Program-made: the position numbers and the translations under genes
DNA from: Pedobacter psychroterrae
GTDB lineage: Bacteria; Bacteroidota; Bacteroidia; Sphingobacteriales; Sphingobacteriaceae
Assembly (NCBI RefSeq): GCF_004331695.1
Contig: NZ_SJSL01000001.1
Coordinates: 1,839,781 to 1,903,780 of the forward strand
Reading direction: 5' to 3'
Length of the DNA stretch: 64,000 nucleotides
Notes under the pieces: generated by a model
Databases searched by the model: none
What the model was told of the DNA's origin: nothing
The model's input: only the letters and a program-made list of their open reading frames with translations
Part shown: one piece after another, positions 45,151 to 53,484 of the stretch
Numbering within the stretch: position 1 is the stretch's first letter
Layout of the letters: the number at the start of each line of letters is the position of its first letter

Positions 45151-46830
45151 TTAGCTCAGCTTTTTATATTTAATCCTGTGCGGTGTCACATCACCCAGTC
45201 TTTTCTTACGGTTCTCTTCATAATCACTGTAGTTCCCTTCAAAGAAATAAACCTGTGAATTTCCCTCAAAAGCAAGGATGTGCGTACAGATTCTGTCAAG
45301 GAACCAGCGGTCGTGACTGATTACTACCGCACAGCCGCCAAAGTTTTCCAACGCTTCTTCCAGTGCCCTCAGCGTATTTACGTCAATATCATTCGTGGGC
45401 TCATCCAGTAACAATACATTGGCGCCTTTTTTCAAGGTAATGGCCAGATGTACCCGGTTGCGCTCACCACCAGATAGAATGCCAACTTTTTTCTGCTGAT
45501 CGCCACCGTTAAAGTTAAACTTAGACACATACGCCCTGCCGTTTACTGCTTTGTTTCCAAGTTGTATATTGTCTAATCCATCAGTAATGTTTTCATAAAC
45601 AGTTTTGTCGCTATCCAGGTCATTGTGCATCTGGTCTACATAACCAAGGGCTACCGTATCTCCAACCCTGAACGTTCCTGTATCCGGTGTCTCCTGTCCT
45701 GTTATCAAACGGAATAAAGTAGTTTTACCTGCACCGTTCGGGCCTATAATTCCTACTATTCCAGCTGGAGGCAATGAAAAACTCAGGTTTTCAAACAATA
45801 GCTTATCACCATAGGCTTTGGTCACCTCATTGGCTTCGATGACCACATTGCCTAGCCGGGGACCTGCAGGGATAAACAATTCCAGCTTGTCTTCGCGTTC
45901 TTTACCATCTTCAGAAGCCAGTTTGTCGTAATTTGCCAAACGGGCTTTAGATTTTGCATGCCTTGCTTTTGGTGCCATGCGCACCCATTCCAGCTCACGC
46001 TCCAATGTTTTCTGTCGCTTACTTTCCGTCTTTTCTTCCTGCGACAGGCGTTTTGCCTTTTGGTCTAACCAGGAAGAATAATTCCCTTTCCATGGAATAC
46101 CTTCACCACGGTCAAGTTCAAGGATCCATCCCGCTACGTTATCAAGGAAATACCTGTCGTGCGTTACCGCTATAACCGTCCCTTTATAGTTCTTTAAAAA
46201 CTGTTCCAGCCAATCAATACTTTCTGCGTCCAGGTGATTCGTAGGCTCATCCAACAATAGCACATCTGGTTCCTGCAGCAATAAGCGGCACATTGCCACA
46301 CGTCTGCGTTCACCTCCTGATAGCACAGCTATTTTGGTTTCCGGATCAGGGCAGCGCAGCGCATCCATCGCCCTTTCCAGTTTGGCATCCAGTTCCCAGG
46401 CGTTAACAGCGTCGATCTTATCCTGTAATTCTCCCTGGCGGGCCATCAGTTTGTCCATCTTATCAGCATCTGAATAATTTTCTTCCAGACCGAATGCTTC
46501 ATTAACTTCTTCGTATTCTTTAAGGATGGCAGTAATTTCAGCAACACCTTCTTCCACTACTTCCCTTACCGTTTTACTTTCATCCAGCACTGGTTCCTGA
46601 GCCAGATAACCCACTGTATATCCCGGAGAAAAAACTACTTCACCCTGAAATGATTTGTCAAGTCCGGCAATGATCTTTAGTAGTGATGATTTTCCTGATC
46701 CGTTCAATCCAATCACACCGATTTTCGCGCCGTAAAAAAAGGACAGATATATATTCTTTAAAACTTGTTTTTGGGGAGGGTAAATCTTATTCACTCCCGC
46801 CATTGAGAAAATTATCTTTTCGTCTGACAT
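45151..46830 (-). CDS. ettA: ABC-F protein EttA (energy-dependent translational throttle)
   Basis: A 559-residue ABC-F ATPase with two nucleotide-binding domains and no membrane part. The first Walker A is GLNGSGKSS (41-49) and the second GPNGAGKTT. Signatures LSGGERRRVAMCRLL and LSGGERNRVHLAITL each precede DEPTN. The start ending IIFSMAGVNKIYPPQKQVL and the near-identical length to E. coli EttA (555) point to EttA, which binds the ribosomal E site and gates elongation by ATP/ADP ratio. A -7 box (TATCTTTG) lies 65 bases upstream. It is a single-gene unit. Confidence 0.93.
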   Translation of the reverse strand: MSDEKIIFSMAGVNKIYPPQKQVLKNIYLSFFYGAKIGVIGLNGSGKSSLLKIIAGLDKSFQGEVVFSPGYTVGYLAQEPVLDESKTVREVVEEGVAEITAILKEYEEVNEAFGLEENYSDADKMDKLMARQGELQDKIDAVNAWELDAKLERAMDALRCPDPETKIAVLSGGERRRVAMCRLLLQEPDVLLLDEPTNHLDAESIDWLEQFLKNYKGTVIAVTHDRYFLDNVAGWILELDRGEGIPWKGNYSSWLDQKAKRLSQEEKTESKRQKTLERELEWVRMAPKARHAKSKARLANYDKLASEDGKEREDKLELFIPAGPRLGNVVIEANEVTKAYGDKLLFENLSFSLPPAGIVGIIGPNGAGKTTLFRLITGQETPDTGTFRVGDTVALGYVDQMHNDLDSDKTVYENITDGLDNIQLGNKAVNGRAYVSKFNFNGGDQQKKVGILSGGERNRVHLAITLKKGANVLLLDEPTNDIDVNTLRALEEALENFGGCAVVISHDRWFLDRICTHILAFEGNSQVYFFEGNYSDYEENRKKRLGDVTPHRIKYKKLS

Positions 46831-46895
46831 GGTTATTTCCTTGTATGAATGCTGTTTTTAATGTAACCGGGATATAAACGCCCCAGTATTCATCG

Positions 46896-46903
46896 CAAAG
46901 ATA
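46896..46903 (-). promoter_or_regulatory. Putative -7 box (TATCTTTG) for ettA
   Basis: On the minus strand TATCTTTG matches TAnnTTTG, 65 bases before the ettA ATG. No TTTG stands at the -33 distance. Confidence 0.45.
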
Positions 46904-46960
46904 AGAAAGCTAAGGAAGTTTCGTATTCCGATGTCATAAAGATTAAAGCAGCACAATTTA

Positions 46961-47003
46961 TTAATTTAAGGGGGCACTTAAAGCAGAGACCCCCTTAAAT
47001 TAA
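46961..47003 (-). terminator. Terminator of the SusC/SusD transcript
   Basis: TTAATTTAAGGGGG (46961-46974) and CCCCCTTAAATTAA (46990-47003) form a perfect 14-bp stem with a 15-base loop, beginning five bases after the susD stop on the minus strand. Confidence 0.82.
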
Positions 47004-47008
47004 TTTAC

Positions 47009-48403
47009 TTAACGTCCGTTTTGAATCAGTGTTGAATTGGTGATTACTTCCTGCGGAATAAGTAAAGTATACCTGATGTCGTTAGGAGGAAGGGTATAGG
47101 TAGCCGTGCCGCCTTTACGGCTCAGCACTTTCGCAAACTGTGGATCACGGTTTAATCTGCGCAGATCAGTCCATCGCAGCCCTCTCATCAACAGCTCTTT
47201 TCTCCTCTCTTTAAGGATTAATGAGAGCGCATCATTTGCATCTGCTATGGTGATGTTAACATAAGTCCCGTTTAACCATCTCGTTCTGAGGAGCGTATTC
47301 AGGGCTTCCATCGCCGTCGCTGCATTGCCGGTCCGGGCATTACATTCCGCACGAATCAGGTACAGCTCATCTACAGCCAGGCCGTTAAACAGCTTTGCCG
47401 AACCGACCGCGCCTTCATAGTTTCCAATAAAACGGTAAGTGCCAGAAGGAACCGGAACGTCCAGATTCTCCTTTACAAGGATAATTTTACGAAGGTCATT
47501 GTTTGCATATTCTGCAATAATTTCAGGTGTTATTATCGCCAGGTCTTCGTATCCGTACCCGGGCTCTAAAGTCCCGTTTTGATGGAAGACAGTGGAATGA
47601 AAAATTACTTCAGCATTAAATCTCCTGAATGGTGCAAAGCTTTGTTTGTCCAGGGTGTTAAAATCAATCAGGGTGCTTTTAAGTTCCAAAGCCGCATTTG
47701 CGCTGATCAGCGCATTTGGATAGTCTCCCATCGACAAGTATACCCTTGCCAGCATGGCATGAGCAGCCACACGGTTGGGACGTGATGCCACCGTAGAAGT
47801 CGGGTTCATTAAGTCCGCGGCTTCAATCAGGTCTTTGACAATACTATCGTATGTATCCTTTACGGTGCCTCTTCCCGGTGTGTCATTGATGTCTGACATC
47901 AAATGTACCGGCAGACCGGCATCTTGCGGGGCAGTAGCTGTATTATACGGTTTCGCATACAACTGAGCCAGGTTCCATAAAGCATAGGCCCGTAAAAATA
48001 ACGCAGCACCTTTAATGGGATTCAGCACGCTTGCTGCTTCTTTTCCTTCCAGATCCCCCACCGTCTCCAATACCAGGTTGGTGTGGTAAATTTTGTTGTA
48101 AGAACTTACCCATTGCTGACCTGCCGCGCGTATGGCATCTGCTTTCCAGGAATACAGATTGCGGTCTTCAATGCTGATCTGGTCTGAATCAAACCTTTCT
48201 TCATTCAGGCGATAGTCATCTGCTGAAATTTCTCCGTCAATGGGATAATTTGTGTTAAACAGGTCATAATTGTCCAGGATCAGCTGACAGTCATTCGCCG
48301 TTTCCAAAAAAGACTGTGAGCCGCTTTTTTTGATGTCTACATACTTCTGGCAGGACACCAGACAAAGTGTGATTAATAACGTTATGTATTGATGTAATTT
48401 CAT
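47009..48403 (-). CDS. SusD/RagB family outer-membrane nutrient-binding lipoprotein
   Basis: A 464-residue SusD-like lipoprotein with signal MKLHQYITLLITLCLVSC (lipid on Cys18), then QKYVDIKKSGSQ and the helical TPR-type scaffold (KGAALFLRAYALWNLAQLYA, ARVYLSMGDYPNALISANAA). The C-terminal LLMRGLRWTDLRRLNRDPQF stretch is a standard family feature. SusD caps the SusC barrel at the cell surface and captures glycans or other large nutrients. It is 12 bases downstream of the susC gene and followed by a strong terminator, so it ends that operon. The substrate cannot be told from sequence. Confidence 0.93.
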   Translation of the reverse strand: MKLHQYITLLITLCLVSCQKYVDIKKSGSQSFLETANDCQLILDNYDLFNTNYPIDGEISADDYRLNEERFDSDQISIEDRNLYSWKADAIRAAGQQWVSSYNKIYHTNLVLETVGDLEGKEAASVLNPIKGAALFLRAYALWNLAQLYAKPYNTATAPQDAGLPVHLMSDINDTPGRGTVKDTYDSIVKDLIEAADLMNPTSTVASRPNRVAAHAMLARVYLSMGDYPNALISANAALELKSTLIDFNTLDKQSFAPFRRFNAEVIFHSTVFHQNGTLEPGYGYEDLAIITPEIIAEYANNDLRKIILVKENLDVPVPSGTYRFIGNYEGAVGSAKLFNGLAVDELYLIRAECNARTGNAATAMEALNTLLRTRWLNGTYVNITIADANDALSLILKERRKELLMRGLRWTDLRRLNRDPQFAKVLSRKGGTATYTLPPNDIRYTLLIPQEVITNSTLIQNGR

Positions 48404-48415
48404 AATATGCAGATG

Positions 48416-51400
48416 TTAAAAGTTAGCGGATAAACCAAAACTATACGATCTTGGGTTCGGATAATCAAATACCTCAGGGTCTATTCCCTGATCATTTGCT
48501 TTCCAGATAATTCCCAGGTTATTTACATTGGCGTAAATCCGTGGATTCTTGATAAACCTGTTGCCCATTGTTTTAATTGTATAAGAGAGATTGATCTCCT
48601 GTAACCTGATGTGGTCTCCCTTCAGTACATTAATCTCCGAATACCGGTAAAAATTGTCCCTGTTCTGGTTATTGGAAGTAAATATGGCAGAGGGAACATT
48701 TGTTCGCTGCTCATCACCTGGTTTTTGCCACCTATCCTGATATTCTACCCCCTGTATTGCCGGTATGGTGCTGTTCAGTTGGCTATAATTGACTACCTGC
48801 GATGCAGGCCTTCTGAAGTAATACCCAAGCTTGTACATCAGGTTAGCGGAAACAGAGAAGTCCCCGTAGCTAAAGGTATTCCTGAAAGCACCAAAATATA
48901 CAGGAACTGCTGAACCAAAATATTTCAATGAGCCAATCGGTGCGTTTTGTATATTTTGGTAAGCAGTATTTCCGGCGGCATTGTTAGCAATTGTGACAAT
49001 TTCCCCGTCTGCGTATCCTCTCGGATCACCTGTCTGAGGATCCAGACCTGCCCATTTATAGCCAAACAATCTGGATAGATCATACCCCTCGTTAAACGAA
49101 CCTGTGCTGTTCGTTACCACACTTCCCGCTGCACTGGCAGCGTTGGCATACAGTTTAGTGACTTTAACTTTGTTATAGCTAAAAAGAAAATTGCTGTTCC
49201 ATCTGAATGATCCGGCCTGCACATTCAGGGAGTTCAGGTTGAAGTCGATACCATGGCCCCTCAGGTTGCCTGTATTGTAAGTGATATTGGTATAGCCGGT
49301 ACTTGGATCGAGTGCCCCATTCGACAATAAGTCTGTAGTCTGCTTATTATAATATTGTAAACTTCCTGAAAGACGATTGCCGCGCAATCCAAAGTCCAGC
49401 CCGATATTCCATATACCGGTTTTTTCAGGACGAAGCTTACTGTTGGAGATGCCAGTACCGAAACTGGTATATGCATATGGCAAGTCATTTACGCCATTGA
49501 AGTCTGAATACGTGATCAGCGGACGCGCCAGCACTGATGGGTTTACATTTCCATTGTATCCGAATGTTGATTTAAAGATCAATACCGGGAACAGATCTGA
49601 ATGGTAAAAAGGCTCATTGGCAATATTCCAGCTACCACCTACAGAATAATAAGGTGTTCCCTTTTCATTGGTGCCACGGCCAAATTCACTGGATATATCC
49701 TTACGTATGCTGGCCGAAAGTGTATATTTCCGGTCGTAGGTATAGGCCGCATTCGCATAAGAACTAAAGGTCCGTATTTTGTTGTCTACGAATCCAGTGG
49801 ATAAATTAGGAATGTATTCTCCGTTGTAGCCACTAAAATCTTCCTGAAACACAATTGGGATCATTGTTTTATAATCCAGTTTATTATTGCTCCTAAGCGT
49901 ATTTTCATCATAGCCATAATAGCCATCTGTCTTGGAGATGCTGTAATTTTGTGCTACATCCATACCTGCTATTGCAGATACCTGGTGCTTTTCCGCCCAG
50001 TTCTTGTCAAAGTTCAGCTGGCCTCTCAGTGTCTGGTTGCTGGATTTAGTAAGTCCCGTAGTGTACTGACCGCCTGGTGGCAACTGCTTTACATACGGTG
50101 TTACCGAATTGCCCGTCATGGGATTGGTAGATACCAGCGAGGTGGTAAAATAGTTGATCAGGTTTCGCATGTAAAACGAATTCTGCCGGTAAAGCGAATT
50201 GTCTTCATTTCTTCCTGTATTATAGTTATAGGTAGCCTGTACCGACAAGCCGTCAATAATTTTATAATTACTGCTAAAATTAAGGTTAAGGTTTTGTGAT
50301 TTCAGGTTGTTGTACCCTTCATTGATGTCCTCTAGCGGTTTGTACCTCCAGCTCAGGAACTGACCTTTGTCATACGTTTGCTCAAAGAGGTCTATAAATC
50401 CGGGACGGTAGGTTTTCGTGAGTTCCAGCGCATTTCCCTGTTCATCTTTCAGACGCGAGTAGGGAAAGAATGTTCCGTTAGAGATTCCGGTGATCCTGTT
50501 TTGCTCTGCCTGTTCGTTATTGTTCTGAACGTTGTAGCTGATGTTTCCCTGCAATTCGAGGTTTTTAAGAGGTCTGGCTGCAGCGCTGTAAGTAAGTACC
50601 ACTCTGTCCAGTCCGGAATTCTGGGTATTGTTTACTGTCCTGTCATACCCTCCTGAGAGCCGGTAGTTAAATGCGTTTGTTCCTCCATCCAGTCCAAGTG
50701 AATAGCTCTGAGTTACTCCGTTACGCAGAAAATAATTAGTATAATCACGTCTGATGTCATTTCCCCTCAGCACATCCAGTTGTGCATTGGCCTGTGCCTC
50801 AGTAAGCGTACCCTTAAACTTCCAGGCATCCAAAATCTCTGCTACCGGTGAAATGGTTTCCTGTCCATACAAAGTAGTAATGCTAACAGCCGGTAATGGC
50901 CTGTTCGCGTTTAAAAACTGCGATTTTTGTGCATCTATCAATTCAGAAACACTCATGGTCTTATTGTAAAAAAGATCTACTTTTTCTGAAACGCTTACAT
51001 TGCTGTTGAATGAAATACGCAGCTTGCTGTTGTAGCCGCCTTTTTTAGTTTTTATCACGATTACGCCATTTGCAGCTCTGGAGCCCCAGATGGAACTTGC
51101 TGCGGCATCTTTGAGTATCGTAATGCTCTCTACATCATTTGGGTTGACCTTATCTATAGAATAGGGCGTGGCTATCCCGTCTATTACTACCAGTACCTGT
51201 CCGCTGTAATTTCCGTTCAGGTCAGCATTGGCATTTTCATTCAGCGTATTTTTACCTCTGATTGTCAGGTTTACCAAGGGCGATCGCTGTGCATTCGGAT
51301 TACTGGAATTGACAGGTCTCAGGTCATTCCTGAAATCCATTGATGTGGTAATGCCCTCCAGTCTCCTTACAAGATTTGGGTCGGTACTGTGCTGTAATTG

Positions 51401-52090
51401 CTCCTTGCTGACCACTTCAAACGATCCGGTTGCCCTTTCCTTTGGCAGGTCCTGATAACCTGTTGATACTATACTAACCTCTTGAATTTGACTGATCTGG
51501 GGTTCCATTTTAATCAGAAAGTCTCTTTTTCCGCTAATCGCCACTGTATCTGTTCTATAGCCAACATATGAAATGATCAGTCGGCCGCCAGGATCAAGGT
51601 TTGTAAATGCAAATTTTCCGGTAACATCTGTTGCCGTACTTTTTCTCGTTCCCTCTACGCGCACTACTGCACCGAGCATGGGGTACCCGACCTCGTTCAA
51701 AACCTGACCGGTAATATCAATGGCTTGCAGGTAATCACTCAGCTGGTCCAGCAAAGATTTTTTGCGTTCCTTTACCACAACCGTGTTTTCGTCTATGGTA
51801 TAGGTGAGTGGTTGGTTCTTAAAAATCAGGGTCAGTACTTCTTCCAGGTCTTGTTCCGCCACCTGGATGGTGATAGGCTTGGTAGCTGTAAGCTGACCGT
51901 CCGTATACAAAAAATTGTAGCCGCTTTGTTTGCGGATATCTTTAAACAGCGTTTTCAGGCTTACATTTTTTTTAGACAGCGTGATCTTTTGGGCAAGGCC
52001 TGTGGCGCTGACCTGCATCATGGTGGCTATTAAAATTAAAGTAGTCAATCGCATAATGAGCAATAGTTTATCAAATTGGTTTTTATACAT
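48416..52090 (-). CDS. SusC/RagA TonB-dependent transporter with N-terminal STN domain
   Basis: A 1224-residue outer-membrane transporter. After a signal peptide (to about residue 34) come an STN domain (about 38-108, ITLSKKNVSLKTLFKDIRKQ), a carboxypeptidase-regulatory beta domain (about 126-200, DITGQVLNEVGYPMLGAVVR), a TonB-box-like QEVSIVSTGYQ, a plug (ILKDAAASSIWGSRAANGVI) and a 22-strand-type barrel. The STN domain means this SusC can signal through an anti-sigma FecR, and a fecR gene lies just upstream. It imports an unknown substrate together with SusD. Confidence 0.95.
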   Translation of the reverse strand: MYKNQFDKLLLIMRLTTLILIATMMQVSATGLAQKITLSKKNVSLKTLFKDIRKQSGYNFLYTDGQLTATKPITIQVAEQDLEEVLTLIFKNQPLTYTIDENTVVVKERKKSLLDQLSDYLQAIDITGQVLNEVGYPMLGAVVRVEGTRKSTATDVTGKFAFTNLDPGGRLIISYVGYRTDTVAISGKRDFLIKMEPQISQIQEVSIVSTGYQDLPKERATGSFEVVSKEQLQHSTDPNLVRRLEGITTSMDFRNDLRPVNSSNPNAQRSPLVNLTIRGKNTLNENANADLNGNYSGQVLVVIDGIATPYSIDKVNPNDVESITILKDAAASSIWGSRAANGVIVIKTKKGGYNSKLRISFNSNVSVSEKVDLFYNKTMSVSELIDAQKSQFLNANRPLPAVSITTLYGQETISPVAEILDAWKFKGTLTEAQANAQLDVLRGNDIRRDYTNYFLRNGVTQSYSLGLDGGTNAFNYRLSGGYDRTVNNTQNSGLDRVVLTYSAAARPLKNLELQGNISYNVQNNNEQAEQNRITGISNGTFFPYSRLKDEQGNALELTKTYRPGFIDLFEQTYDKGQFLSWRYKPLEDINEGYNNLKSQNLNLNFSSNYKIIDGLSVQATYNYNTGRNEDNSLYRQNSFYMRNLINYFTTSLVSTNPMTGNSVTPYVKQLPPGGQYTTGLTKSSNQTLRGQLNFDKNWAEKHQVSAIAGMDVAQNYSISKTDGYYGYDENTLRSNNKLDYKTMIPIVFQEDFSGYNGEYIPNLSTGFVDNKIRTFSSYANAAYTYDRKYTLSASIRKDISSEFGRGTNEKGTPYYSVGGSWNIANEPFYHSDLFPVLIFKSTFGYNGNVNPSVLARPLITYSDFNGVNDLPYAYTSFGTGISNSKLRPEKTGIWNIGLDFGLRGNRLSGSLQYYNKQTTDLLSNGALDPSTGYTNITYNTGNLRGHGIDFNLNSLNVQAGSFRWNSNFLFSYNKVKVTKLYANAASAAGSVVTNSTGSFNEGYDLSRLFGYKWAGLDPQTGDPRGYADGEIVTIANNAAGNTAYQNIQNAPIGSLKYFGSAVPVYFGAFRNTFSYGDFSVSANLMYKLGYYFRRPASQVVNYSQLNSTIPAIQGVEYQDRWQKPGDEQRTNVPSAIFTSNNQNRDNFYRYSEINVLKGDHIRLQEINLSYTIKTMGNRFIKNPRIYANVNNLGIIWKANDQGIDPEVFDYPNPRSYSFGLSANF

Positions 52091-52136
52091 TTCATCTGGT
52101 TTATGACAAAGACAGAGGCAGCCGATGAAGGGCCTT

Positions 52137-52162
52137 CAATATTGCTATACTCCGCAATATTG
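52137..52162 (-). promoter_or_regulatory. Inverted repeat in the susC leader
   Basis: CAATATTGC and GCAATATTG form a 9-bp perfect inverted repeat (loop TATACTCC) 46 bases before the susC ATG, in the 195-base gap after fecR. It may be a regulator site or a leader hairpin. Confidence 0.45.
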
Positions 52163-52285
52163 CCTAAGTTTGTTTGTCTGGTTTGTTGAATAGAATCGCA
52201 AATTGTATGAATATGATCCAGTCACCGGGCCGGTTGTGTAGCAAGCACTTCTGGCCCTTATCATTGGGTCATCGTATGATCGGGT

Positions 52286-53413
52286 TTATTTCGTTACGAT
52301 AATCCTCCTTTCTTCAATTTTAAAACGTACTTTATCAGTAAGCTGCAGCTTCTTTAATATCTGAGAAACTTTAGCATATCGGTCTACTGTGCCGCTAAAA
52401 GTGTCCTGCGGTATTTCTCCTTCATAAGTCACCTCGATGTTATACCATCTGGATATCTTTCTCATGATTGACTGGATATCCTCGCTTTCAAACATGAAAT
52501 AACCATTTTTCCAAGCGATAACCTCTTCAGTTTCTGGTCTGCTGATGGCCAGTTTTCCGTTGTTTAAACTGGCTTGCTGTCCTGGTAAAAGCACTGCGGT
52601 CTGTCTGGTCCCATTGGTTGATACCCTTACCGATCCTTCCAGCAAGGTCGTCTTTATTGCAGGATCGTCAGCATAAGTGCTGACATTAAAATGCGTGCCC
52701 AGCACCTCTACCTGCTGTCCTTTGCTCTTTACTATAAACGGCCTGGTTTGGTCTTTCTTTACCTCAAAATATGCTTCCCCGGTGATTTCAACAGAACGCT
52801 CTTTTTTACTGAATATCACTGGGTAGGAAACAGATGATGCCGCGTTTAGCCAAATCGTAGAGCCGTCCGGAAGAACCACCTGGTATTGCTGACCTTTCGC
52901 CGTTTCCAGCGTATTGTATTTGGGTTCGCTATTATCCCCATTTATCAGCTCGGCAGCATAAGTCAGTTTGCCTGCACTACTTTTACTAATGCCTATTCCC
53001 GATTCCGTACCTACCAGTCCTTCCTTCGTTTGATCCAGCAATATTTTTTTGCCATTGGCAAGGGTTAACGTTGCGGCATTCTTCCCTGCGGGGATATCAT
53101 TTTTAACCAGCAGGTCAATGTCTGAGTGTCCTTGCTGCTGCAGCAGAAGATATCCCCCAAAACTCAATATAAACAGCAAAGAACCGGCAATCGCGATTTT
53201 TGGCCAGAGCCTGATTTTTTTTGTACGCGGGTTTGCTGATTCCAATTTTGACCATACTTCGTCCAATGCGGCCATTCGCTCATAGAGCGGCAGCTCGGCC
53301 TGTTGACTACTATTGTACTCCAGGTACCAGCTTTCCAAAAGGGCCTTTTCGCTTTCTGAGGCTGTTCCTTCGCTGTATTTCTTTAGTATGTTTCTGACTT
53401 CCAGTTCGGTCAT
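52286..53413 (-). CDS. FecR family anti-sigma factor
   Basis: A 375-residue membrane protein. About 70 cytoplasmic residues (MTELEVRNILKKYSEGTASE) should bind the ECF sigma factor. A single span follows (about 72-91, IAIAGSLLFILSFGGYLLL). The periplasmic FecR domain (YQVVLPDGSTIWLNAASSVS, SVEITGEAYFEVKKDQTRPF) is followed by a C-terminal DUF4974-type domain (IQSIMRKISRWYNIEVTYEG). It would sense the SusC STN domain. The matching sigma gene is not adjacent: two ABC-transporter genes lie in between. Confidence 0.93.
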   Translation of the reverse strand: MTELEVRNILKKYSEGTASESEKALLESWYLEYNSSQQAELPLYERMAALDEVWSKLESANPRTKKIRLWPKIAIAGSLLFILSFGGYLLLQQQGHSDIDLLVKNDIPAGKNAATLTLANGKKILLDQTKEGLVGTESGIGISKSSAGKLTYAAELINGDNSEPKYNTLETAKGQQYQVVLPDGSTIWLNAASSVSYPVIFSKKERSVEITGEAYFEVKKDQTRPFIVKSKGQQVEVLGTHFNVSTYADDPAIKTTLLEGSVRVSTNGTRQTAVLLPGQQASLNNGKLAISRPETEEVIAWKNGYFMFESEDIQSIMRKISRWYNIEVTYEGEIPQDTFSGTVDRYAKVSQILKKLQLTDKVRFKIEERRIIVTK

Positions 53414-53484
53414 GATTACTTATAGGATGTTTGTTAACAGTTAGACAAGCTGGGGACAGGTAAGGAGGTATCCATTTATAAAAA